A stretch of DNA of 64,000 nt from Vanilla planifolia (Eukaryota > Streptophyta > Magnoliopsida > Asparagales > Orchidaceae): assembly GCA_023846275.1 (NCBI GenBank), contig JAIUJO010000069.1:2201242-2265241 (forward strand), given 5' to 3'. Every line of letters begins with the position of its first letter. Position 1 is the stretch's first letter. The translations under genes were made by a program, and so were the position numbers. Shown piece after piece: positions 43,101 to 56,600 of this stretch. The notes beneath the pieces were generated by a model. That model ran no database searches. It was given only the letters and a program-made list of their open reading frames with translations, and was not told the DNA's origin.

Positions 43101-44960
43101 GACACACACATAGGAACAGGCACATGCACACTCTCAAACAAACAAAAGTACACATTCACACATGCAAACATACATGAGCATACATACACTTATGCATGCA
43201 CACATGCACACAATGCACCCACACAGATGCAGACATGCATGCCCAACCATGCACACACATAAATAGGTAAACATGCACATATTCACATGATGGCATGCAC
43301 ACACACCCACACACATCTATGCACAGAAGCACACACTCTCTCTCACATGCATATACATACATCCACACAAATTTCATACACATACATGCTTGCAAGCATA
43401 TGTACACACACCAAGAAAACCAAAAAATACTCACACAACCACATGCATACGTATAAAACCACACACATATGCAGATGCACATGCAAACACATGTGCACCT
43501 ACATGCACTAACACTCACACACATGCACATACACACCCACATAAATGCACAAAAACACTAAAACATACACATGCATGAATGCATGCTTAAAATACATTGC
43601 ACATATTGACACAAGCATGCATGCACGCTTGCACAACCATCACAAATATGTACACATGCACAAATATGTATACATGCACCTAAGTTTGCATGCACGTGCA
43701 TAGAAAGATATGCACACATGTAAGGACATGCTCATACACTCACACATGACCATCCCATACAACCAGTTCAACAAAATAAAACACATATGTATGAACACAA
43801 ACACAAATATATACACATAGTCACGCTCATATAGGAACATGCACCCAAATATACATACACACACACACACACTTGCATGTACATCCACATACACTCAAAC
43901 ATACACATACCCAATCTCACATGCTAGCATACATGCACACCTGTAGACACATCTACAAACATGCTCAAATGCATGCATGCCAACACAGACTCAAGAGCAC
44001 ATGAACACAAAATTATATAGACATGCATAACAACACACATGCATGCACACTCATACCCACATGAACATAAACACATGCACACGCATACAAACATACACAC
44101 AGACAAGTACAAGCACACATGCACACACAGTCACACAAATGTGCATACATGCAAATGCACACAAATGCAAACAAACACACACACACAAATGCACACAAAT
44201 ACAAACAAACTCACATATGCACACAAATGTGTGTACATGTGCATACATGCATACTCATGGATGCACACATATATACATATGCAAACACATAAGCACAATA
44301 CAAATACACATATGTAATGCATAAACATGCACAAGCATATACAAACACAAGCACATAACATATGCACACCCACATGTATTCACACACATATGCACACACA
44401 CATGCATACACATATACACATGTATGCTCACACACACACATACTCACACATAAAATACCACATAGACACACACATTTGCATATGCACACACATGCATAAG
44501 CACACATGCACTCATATATGCATGTACTAATGAAAAAGCATAAGCACACACACATGCACTCACACACATACAAATGCATAGGCAATATGCATAGGAACTC
44601 AAACGCACATGCACTAATGCATAAACACATGTGCTTGCAAACATTCATACACATGCCCACACATACACACACATCCACATACACAAATGTACATATACAT
44701 AAGCATACATATGCACAAAATAGACAAACATGCACACACACACACATATAGGCATGAATCCATATATAAGAACATGCATGCACACATGCAAAAACACACA
44801 AAAACAGATGCATGCATGCACACATGTACAAACATATGTACCAACATAGACACATTCTCATGCACACATGCTCATGCACACATGCAAACACAAACACACT
44901 CATTTATTCACACATGTATGCACACACATACACAAATGCACATACACACACATCCATTCA
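31101..44960. repeat. CA/CATGCA-rich array, left segment
   Basis: About 13.9 kb of degenerate CACA, CACATG, ATGCAC and TGCATGCA sequence. In the sampled line at 36,301-36,360 I counted 51 A or C, 6 T and 3 G. The sequence is not a clean microsatellite. Blocks within it recur elsewhere: 31.3-32.3 kb matches 61.7-62.5 kb, 37.0-37.5 kb matches 46.7-47.1 kb, and about 41.46-41.56 kb matches 43.63-43.75 kb. Overlapping long frames (Cys/Val/Met/His on the minus strand, His/Thr/Met on the plus strand) occur in several phases at once and have no gene-like features. Confidence 0.9.
42852..42867. repeat. 16-bp perfect palindrome at a CA-to-TG strand switch
   Basis: CACACACATGTGTGTG, where the plus strand changes briefly from CA to TG repeats. 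Similar short TG runs follow near 42,901. Such switches are rare in an otherwise strand-uniform array. Confidence 0.7.
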
Positions 44961-45648
44961 TGTAATCAGATGGCGATTGCACTATTTTCTTCACTATAGT
45001 GGCTAGCTTTTCGAAAAACATATCCTAGTTGTTGTGGGAGTTATTTTTGTTGTTGTTTATTTCAACTATAAATAGAAAACATTTATAAAACAAAAATATT
45101 ATTGAATCAAGTTTGAAAACTTTCATGCAAGTCTAATTAAAGTTCAAATTGAGAGCAACAAGTTTCTCTACGTAATTACAAGAGGTTTGGATTTTTGTCG
45201 GTCTCTATTTATCTACTTTTATTAAAAATCATTTATGCATTTTTGGTAACGTTTATTTCATTCATTAGTAGTGCCACTCTTGTTTAAAGAATTAAAGGTA
45301 TAAAAATTTTGTAAGCAAAAAATTTTAAGCCTTTGAATTTTTTTGATTAAACTAAACTTCTCTAATTTTGGTGTCTCTTTGGAGCACTGGTGTGTATTTA
45401 ATTTATCATTACTAGCTTTGACAATAGAGAGTGGTTAGTGGAAGCCCAATTGGGGATCAGATGTGGATTTAGACAACGGTTTTGGCCAAACTACCTAAAA
45501 ATCTCATGTGTATTTTATTTATTATTGAGCAATTTAATTTTGTTGATAAAAAAATATTTTAAGCTTTAAAATTTTTTTCTAATTTTTTAAATCAATTTTT
45601 TTTTAAATACATAATTCATCTCTTTTCACCTGTTTTTTTTACCTCACA
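44961..45648 (+). mobile_element. Relic resembling a plant Ty1/Copia LTR (solo or partial)
   Basis: The only mixed-composition island in the CA array, about 690 bp. It opens with TG (tgtaatcagatgg). A TATA-like TATAAATAG lies at 45,067-45,075, and a block at 45,455-45,510 (key parts gtggatttagacaa, ggccaaactacctaaaaatctc) resembles the conserved U5 segment I know from many plant Copia LTRs (GTGGA.GTAGGC...GCCGAACCACGTAAATCT). It is followed by a T-rich stretch. That order fits U3-R-U5 on the plus strand. No primer-binding site, internal region, second LTR or clear target duplication is visible, so it is a broken fossil. With no paired LTR its age cannot be estimated, but its divergence from the remembered motif suggests it is old. 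The alternative is a fragment of unrelated host DNA. Confidence 0.55.
45067..45075 (+). promoter_or_regulatory. TATA-box-like motif in the LTR relic
   Basis: TATAAATAG about 106 bp from the inferred left end of the LTR-like island, at a plausible U3/R position. It is a sequence match only. In such AT-rich DNA a chance match is quite likely, and no transcript can be inferred. Confidence 0.3.
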
Positions 45649-48600
45649 TGTTTTATAAGACACATGCACAAACACAAGTGTATGCACAAATGCACACACT
45701 CATCCACATGCATACACACATACAAAGATGCACACATGCAAACATACAAACACATATGTTGAAACACAAGCACACCAATGCACACACACACATGCACACC
45801 CACATGCATCCAAATGAACACACACACAGACATGACCATGCACATACACACATACATACACACATGCATGCTCACACACACTCACAACCACATGCTCACA
45901 CATATACATCCACATATACACATATACACACAAGCATAAACTCACACACAGACATACACACAATCATAAGCATGCATGCACACACCCACAAGCACGCACC
46001 CATGTACACACATACAGACATAGACATGGACATACATTCACACAAGCACATTTGCACATAAAAACACACACATACACAAGCATATAAACACAAGCACACA
46101 AACACATGCACACATGCACATGCACACACACCCATACACACACATAATCACTCATTCACATATGTATACACACATGCACAAATAAATGTACTTACCTACA
46201 TAGATGCACACATACTAAAGTGCACGAACATGCATGCACACATGCATGCACACACACATGCTCACACGCATGCACGTGTGTGCACCGATGCACACCCACA
46301 CACCTACACATGCACATCTACATACAGATGTGTACAAGCACACACACATGCATGCACATGCACATAAGGACATACAGGTATGCATGCAACCACTCATACA
46401 CACATGTGCATGCATCCATGCACACACATGTATGCATGCACATACAAATGTCCACACACATGCTCATACACACAAACCCACATATACAAGGATGTACACA
46501 TGCACACACAAGAAAACATAGACACGCACATTACATAGATAGCTACACATACACACCCACGTAAGGATGTATCCACGCATACATGCCCACAAACACATGA
46601 AAAAATTAGGTGTACACACACATATGAACACATAAGCTTAGGTAAAAGAACGCACATGTGAAGGCACACAAGTACTAAAGAACACATGAACACACACAGG
46701 TATGCACATAATGGTGCCCACACAAGTTGGCACACACATGCACTTTCTTACACATACATGCACACACACAACATACATTAATTTGCACAAACATGCATGT
46801 GCACATGCATAGGAACACAAGCACACATGTGCACATAAACTCAAGCTAACATAATAATGAAAACATGCACAAATGCATACACACATATGCAAGCATGTGC
46901 ATACATAGTCACATGCACCCGCGCAAAAATTCTGACACACATACATGAAAACACACATGCACACATCGGAGCACACGCACACATACATTAATATAAATAC
47001 ACACACGCACACACATGTGCACACACACTTGTACATACTCATGCCCACATGAACATCCACTCACAAATACAAACACAAAAACAACTACATCCACACATGC
47101 ATATGCACGGACATGTAAATGTGTACACACACACACATGCATTCTCATAGGTACACACACAAGCACACATATAAGCACACACACAAGTACACAAAGACAT
47201 ACACATATGCACATTCACATGATCACACACACATAGACACACATGCATATGCACACACACCCATGCATACAAACATATCCACACTCACCTAAACATGTGA
47301 TTGCACTCACACACTTAAACAAACACATATACATGCATAAGCATACATTCATTCAGACACACACATACACACATATATGCACACACACACACAAAATGCA
47401 CACATGTACACAATCATTCACACATGCACATGCACAAATGCAAGTGCATGCAATTATGTACAAATATACAAAAATACACATATACGCACATGCATACACT
47501 CATAGACACACTCACAAATACACATAGATGAATATACATGTAGTTCTACACACATGCACGAATGCACACAGATGCATGTCCCATGCACACACACCCACAC
47601 ACACATGCACACATACATAGACATAGAAAAACAAATAAATAGACACACAAACATACACACACACATAAAACATATGGACACTTACACTCACACAAATAAA
47701 CATGTACACATATGCCCAATAGTCAAATACACACACCACCACACATACCTTCACAAACCCACATGCACACACATACATACACAAGCACACACACACACAC
47801 ACTTATGTGCACATGCTCACACATGCACACAAACAGACACACATATGCACACACGAATATGTACACAAACATGTGCATGCACACGAACACACACACATGC
47901 ACTTATGTGTGCATGAAAGCACACAGACACACATGCATAGCACACATACATACACCCACACCTATATACATGCAAAGTCATAAACACAACACATGCACAT
48001 GCACACACTGAATGCTCACACATGCATACACACAAACACAAACATGCACATAAGCATACACAAGTGCATGACATACACACACATGCATAAAGATATGCAA
48101 ACCCACTCATCGACAGAAAACCACATGTACACGTATGCCTGCATGCATGCATACAATCACACACATACACACAAGAACATGCATACACATGCACCACATG
48201 AACACACATGCATTCATACACACATTCACATGAATCCATGCATACTCATGCACATGCACAAAGACACACAACCAAAGACAAGCACATGCACATGCATAAG
48301 CATAGGCACACACATGAATCACACAAAAAGATACATGCATATGCACATTTACACACATAAATAGATACATATACACATACACATGCATAAGCTTCTAAAC
48401 ATGCACATACATGCACAAACATACTTACACAACAAGGGCACATGGACACATATGCACATGCACACACACACATATATGAACATGAAACAGCATATACAAA
48501 CCTTCATGTACATTCACATGTGCATGAATACACACCCTTGCATGCAAGAACACATAAATAAAAAATGTGCATGCATGCAAAAATATGGAAACAAATGCAC

Positions 48601-49065
48601 ACACACACAAACATACATGCATATACATATACACACATAACATAAGCAAGCACATAAGCACAAATGCACACACAAACATACATGCATGCACGTACACATA
48701 TACACACATGTGTGCATGTCCACATACATACAAAACACATGCACACACATTAATACATGTAGATGTGCACACACATGCTCATGCACACACGCACACATAC
48801 AAACGCTTACACATGCACACACACATGTACCCACGCACACATACACTGACCCATAAACGAATGCAGAAGAACACGTATGTACACAAGCATGCACACACAC
48901 GCACACATGCATACATGCATACATAAACACACACATATGCATATATACACACACAAAAACACACAAACAAACCCACATATGCACAAGTGTTGTGTATACA
49001 CACATAAACCAACACACACTGACACACAAGAACCCACACATACATTTGTGCATGCGCAAAAAACA

Positions 49066-49219
49066 CACACACACCAACACATAAACCCTTACATGTGCAT
49101 GCATACATAAATTTTGCATCTACACTCACACACACACAAACCCACACACACCAACACATAAACCCTTACATGTGCATGCATACATAAATTTTGCATCTAC
49201 ACTCACACACACACAAACC
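49066..49219. repeat. Exact 77-bp tandem duplication
   Basis: Two adjacent copies, 49,066-49,142 and 49,143-49,219, are identical by eye, including the distinctive ccaacacataaaccc and aaattttgcatctacac segments. Identity runs a few bases into the sequence after the second copy. Neighbouring repeats are strongly diverged, so this must be a very recent duplication or an assembly artefact. Confidence 0.9.
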
Positions 49220-50626
49220 CACACACACATACGCATACAAACACACTTACACAAGCATGCACACACAAACATAGATGCATATACAGACACACATACACAC
49301 CTAAACATGAAACACACATGCATACACTCGCACATACACACAGATGCATAAACACACAAAGTAACACATGCACATATGCAAACACATGCAAGCACACACA
49401 CACACCTACACAGGCACACATGCGTACTCACAAACACACACACTCACAATTAGACCCACATATGCATATGCACATGCACACAAACATAGAAGCACATGCA
49501 CCTGCACTAGTACACATACTTGCATACACACAAATATAAGCACACACAGCACGTGTGCACATACAAACTTCCATGCATACATGCACATGCACACTCTTAT
49601 ACACATGCCCATGCCTAAACATACATACAAATACATAAGCATGCACACACACATACACACACACAATCACATATACACACACTAACACATAGCAATACAC
49701 ACACACACATGCACATGCACACGTGCATGCACATGCATACACATACAAATGCCAAATGCACACATAGATATGCATGCACACACACACACACACACTTGTG
49801 CACGAATCAATCCATGCATCCACAATGCACACAGACACAAGAACCCAAACACATAGTTAACACAAATACACACATGCACACATGCATATATGCACACACA
49901 TGCACATAAACAAGCACATTCTTGCATACACATACACGAACAAACAAAAAGATAACCACACTCACAAATATGCACCCACACACACATACACATCTACACA
50001 CATGTCTACACAAATGAACACACACACATTTACATCCATCTACACACACTCCAACACCAATGCACACAAGCCCCCCTCATAAACACCTAAAACACGTAGA
50101 TACACAAGCATGCACATACACATATGCTTGTACTGACACATGCACATAAATAAGCACATATAAACACAATAAGACACACATACACACATGTGAATAGACA
50201 TACACATAGACCAACACACATAAGCATGCACACACACATATACAAATACATGCATAGACACATGCTTGCACACAAATGTACACACACACACATGCATGTA
50301 CATGCCCACAAATCTACAAACATTCACAAACCCAAGCACACACACACCCACACATATATAGGTACACAAACACGTACACACACACACAAACAAATAAAAA
50401 TAGCCACACACACTCTTATCCTCAAGCACACAAGCACGCGCATAAGAATGCACAAATACAAATAATCAAGCCACACACACCCACACAAATGCATGCATAC
50501 AAACATGCGCACATATGTATGCACACACATAGATACACACACAGACATGCACACACACCCGCACATACATGCACACATTATGCATACACAAGCTCACACA
50601 CATTCACACACCCAGGCAAATAAACA

Positions 50627-50645
50627 CCCCCCTCCCCCCCTTCCC
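50627..50645 (-). other. C-rich tract, G-quadruplex-capable on the minus strand
   Basis: Runs of six, seven and three C on the plus strand, separated by T and TT. The minus strand has G3, G7 and G6 runs, which can supply four G-triplets with loops of one or two bases. It is the only C-run cluster of this kind I noticed in the 33-kb array, where C and A normally alternate. Confidence 0.7.
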
Positions 50646-53600
50646 ACACACACACACAAAAACATGCACATACACTCACAAATAAGCACACAAACATGTG
50701 AAGACATATAGAAAACCACACATGCACATGCATAGGAACATGCATAGACATACACACAAGCATCAATAAGCATATGCGCACATACATGCACATAGTTATG
50801 CAAACACAAACATATATGCATGCACACATACACACACATAATTGTACAAATGCAAAGATATATGCATGCACAAATATTCAAACTCATGCTTGCTTTCACA
50901 TGCATACAAATAAACACACACATAAGCACATGTAGATACAAAAGCATGCTTATACACACACATATACATGAAAAGACACACAACAGACACACACAGACAC
51001 ACGCACACAAGGCACACCCACATAGGCACACACACACACACAAACACACAAGCAAGAAAACACACTTGTGTGCCCACACATATGCACACAAGCCTGCTCA
51101 TGCATGCATGCTCACAGACACCCATATATAGTCGCACATGCACACAAATTCTCACATATTTATGTGTACACAAATATGCACAAACATACATGCAAACATG
51201 GGAACATATGCACACAACCACAAACACACATGTAGGCACACATGCTTACACAAACACATGCATAGCTAAACCCTCACACACTCACATAGATGCATGAATG
51301 CAAACTTGCACATGCACACTTGCACATATGACACAAAAGAACATGCACGAGTGAATATACAAATACATGCAAACATACAAAAACCCACACATGTGACTGC
51401 CTAGACGTGCACATGCACGTATGCACACACTCCTTCATAGACACACACGCACACACATGCACTCACATGCATACAATATCAAGCACATGCACATACACAG
51501 ACTTATAGAGTCACATGCACGTGCACACACATGAACAAAATAATGTAAACAAAAACACAGATGTAAATGCACGTAGACACATGTACATAGATAAGTACAC
51601 ACACACGTATGCATTGACTCACATGTGTGCACATTAGTAAGGACACACAAACATGCACACATACAAGCGAATGCACACGTGCAAAAACATGCACACAAAT
51701 GCAAAAACACATGAACTCACACACACAGACATTCATATAGATTCTCATAATCATACACATGCATATGCACCCACAAATATGCCCATGTGCACACTCACGT
51801 ACACACACACATACACCCATGCACATACACACATCTACACACACACATACACACCCATATACATGCATACTCACTTACACCCCCACACCCACATATGCCC
51901 ACACAATCACACACACATATGCACACATGCATATGCATGTAGACACACAAACACACATAGACATATGCAAACATGCAAACACACATGCACAAACGTAAAT
52001 GCATACACACACATGCATGTAATAACTCACATAAGAATACATTTTTTTAAATGCACATTAATGCACAAGCTCACACACTTTTTTAAAGGCATGCACAGAT
52101 GCAAAACGATGCATGCACACGAACAACCACATGCACTAGGTACACATACATGCGAATGCAGATGCTTGCATGGAGACATGTATATGAGTGCAAACATACA
52201 TGCACACATGCATGCACCCACTCACTCACACAAGGACACGCAAAAGTGCACACATGCATGCTCACACATGCACACACAATCACACACACATGCATACATA
52301 CATGCACAAATTCATGAATAAACATTAGCACACATATAGATGCACTCGCATACACACACACTTGCACACCTAAGCACATACACATCTGTATGCAGTCACA
52401 TGCAATAAAATGAACAGTCATGTATACACACACAGGAATGGACACTCACATGCGATGTCACATGAACACATGCATGCCTAGACACACACACATGTGTGCA
52501 TGCACATTCATACACATGTACATGCACATATTTAAATACATAAACACTTATTTGCACACAAATGCACATGCATACACAAACACATGCATGGACATAGGGG
52601 TGCACATTAACAAATATAAATGAACACACAAACAAGCATATATGCACACAAACACTCACACAAACATGTGCACACACACACACAAATGCACATATAGATA
52701 CTCGCATGCATACCCACGAATGCACACACACATACAAATGCTTCCACACATGCACCGACATTCACAAGCACAAAGACACTAAAAAAACACGTGCACATTC
52801 ACACACATGAAGACACATGCACTCACAAGCACAAGCATAAACCCACACATACCCTTACAAACATATATATGAACACACACCCATAGGCACACGAGCCTAC
52901 AATCACATGTACATGAAAAAACCTTTTTACATGCACAGGTACACAAACACATGCATAGATGCAAAGAGACAATCATATTGCATACATAACACATTCACAC
53001 ACATGTGTATGCACACACACACATGTGCACATGGACACAAACACAGGTATGCACATGCATGTAGTCACACACACACACAAGAATGCATGCACACATCCAC
53101 ACACACAATTGCACAAGCACACATGTGCTCACACGCACACTCATGCTCAAGTGCATGCCTAAACACACGCATATGTCCTCACATACATGCAGAAGCACAC
53201 AAACACATACACACACACACATGTGTGCACAGGAATATACACATGTAAACACATGTGTACATATGCATATACACAATCATACAAGAAAATATAAATGCAT
53301 AAATACATACACACTCACACAAACATGCACACACGTGCACACATATGTACACATGCATGAAAACATGCACGTACCAACACATTCAAACACATATAAGCAC
53401 CTCACACATATGCTCACACATGCACACAAATGCTCATTGACAGACTAAAACATGCACACACGTGCATGTTCACACACATTCACATACACAAAATAATGCA
53501 TGGGCACAAACATACACACACACACACACATATCCAAACACATAAGCATACATTTCCACACACATGAGCTCACACATGCATAAATGATCACACATGCAAA

Positions 53601-56600
53601 AACACACAAGCATACAAATGCACACATGCATTCACACATACAAGGATGCATGCCCACACACTCACACACACACGTAAACATAGACATGTACTCACACAAA
53701 TGTGCATGCGTATACACATGTACATTGGCATCCATACACACAAATGCATACAAATACATGTGCAAACAAACACACATACACTTTCACACATGCATAAACA
53801 CATTAGCACCCACACACATAGACATACATGCATAGACATACACACAAACACACACAAATGTAGGCAAAAACATGCACACATGTAGCACCCGTACACACAC
53901 ATGCATAAATAGGCACACGCACACCTACACAAATATGCTTCTACACACCCACACTAACACACCCATGCACATATGCATACACAGCTACAAAAAAACTTAC
54001 ATATGCACACATATATTTCCTAAAAACATAAGTAAACCAGCACACACACACACATAAGCACACCTATACACACACATGCACAAGTAAAAACACACATGCA
54101 CACACATACAAAAATGCACATTTTCTCATACACCCTTACATAAGCACAAGCATGTATATGCATGATGTTAACCACACACATACTCACACAGAGACACACA
54201 TGCATGCACATATAAACTTGCATACACACACATACGAACACTCGCCCACCTATACACACACACATACATGCACAGCTAAACATGCACCCACCTATGAACA
54301 CACAAGCACACATGTATGTACACACACACACCCACATGTAGACACACATAAGCATAAACATGCACATGCATAAGCATACACACTGAAAAATACAAATAAA
54401 TACACCCACTGACACACAAGAAGACATCTATGAACACAAATACAAACATTCATGCACACATAAAAATTTAAACAAATGTACATGTACACACATGCACATG
54501 TATACAAACACAAGCACAAGGATATGTCTTCATACACACATAGACACATGCACACACACGCACGCACACACATGTACACAAAGTCATGCACACAGCTAGA
54601 TAGATACACATGAACTTACACACACACTTGCATGCACACATATGCATGCACAGACTCACACATATTCTTATATACACTCATTAGCACACACAAGCATTCT
54701 CGTTCATGCTTATTCACACACATGCACACAAATACATACACACAAGCATACAACCATGTACCACACACCATGCATAAGCACTCACACACATAGGTACATA
54801 TGCCATGCATGCACACACATGCACATACCCTTGCACTCACATGCACATACGTGTAAGCACATACAAAAACACACACACATGCATGCATGCACATGAACAC
54901 ACACACACACACATACACACACACGCACACACATATAGACACATATGCATAAACACATATGCACATGCACACATACATAAATAGACTTGTGAACATAGAC
55001 AAATATACAGACATGCATGGATGCACACGCACATGTAGGTACAAAAGCACACACTCACCTATGCACAAAGACATGTACACACACACATACACATACAAAA
55101 GCATAGATGTGCAAACACATGCACTTCCATGCAGACAAGCATGTCACACACATGTAGGCATGCAAACACATACCACATGCATACACATAAACATGATTAC
55201 AAACATGCATGCAAAAATATGCACACACATGCACTCAAACATAAAAACCCAAAAATTTGCACACATGCTCACAAACTCACAAAAACACATATACGCACAC
55301 ACACATGCATGCTAGGAAGAGCACACACACATGGACTGGTGCTGCAAAGATAGACACACAAACACATGTGCATACACAAGCACAACTAAGCACACATGCA
55401 CGCACACAAACACAACCATGCGTAGAAAAGGGAATGTAAGCATATGCACATACATGCACATGCACTCACACTCATAGACATGCACATGCACAGTCACACA
55501 CTCATACAAACACATAGGCACACCAATATATATACACACTCATACACACATGCATGCACATGCCCACACACATGAATACATACACACACACTAATGCACC
55601 AACATTGATGCATGCACACCTACATGAACATGCACACACATGCACAAGCTCACACAAATACACCAACATACTCAAGACTATGCACACAAACACACATGTA
55701 TAACACACTCACACACACAATAAGTTGTACTCATATACACACATATAGACAAATAGATGAATGCACATACCAATGAACATAAATGTATACACACATAAAC
55801 ACATAAATAAATACACACATGTACACACACATGTATATACATATGCACACTCACACAGTACATGCATAGACATATGCTCCACATGCACACACATGCAAAC
55901 ACACATACACACAAACTCATACACACAACCACAGACACACACATACATGCTTACATACTCATGTGTATACAGTCACACACACCCATGCACACACAAAAAC
56001 ACATACACCCACAAATCCACACACACATACACACTTAGAACATGCACATACACATACATAAAAACACATGCACACATAGACATGTAAGCAAGAAAACATA
56101 CACAAATGCTCAAACAAATGTGCACACACACATACACATAAAAAGACATTTTTAAATGCACACATGCATCAACATGCACTCTTGCACACATGCATAAGTA
56201 GACATACTTGCCCATAAACTCACAAAAGACCAAACATGAACTAAGATGCACACGAACTCACACACACACAAACACAATCACCCATGTACACATACCTACA
56301 AAAATATCGGCATGCATGTGCACATGCACAAAAGCACACATGCATACACATATATACAAACACATAGACACGCATGCATTAGCACACACATATGTTCACA
56401 CATTTACACGCATTGATATGCACGCACATAGGCACACACATGCTCACACTAACATGCACATAGACACATGTATCTATGTATGTAAATGTAGACACCATGT
56501 GCAATCATACTCATGGATATGCCAACAAGCACACAAACACTTGCATCCACACACACAAATGTGACCACTTGTACACACATGCACATACATAAACTCCATC

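Noticed and set aside
51653-52321. Plus-strand frame of 222 codons rich in His and Thr, and similar ones at 32816-33208, 58797-59198 and 62706-63254
   Set aside because: ACACATACAC reads as Thr-His repeats. The frame follows composition and shows none of the features of a histidine-rich protein gene.
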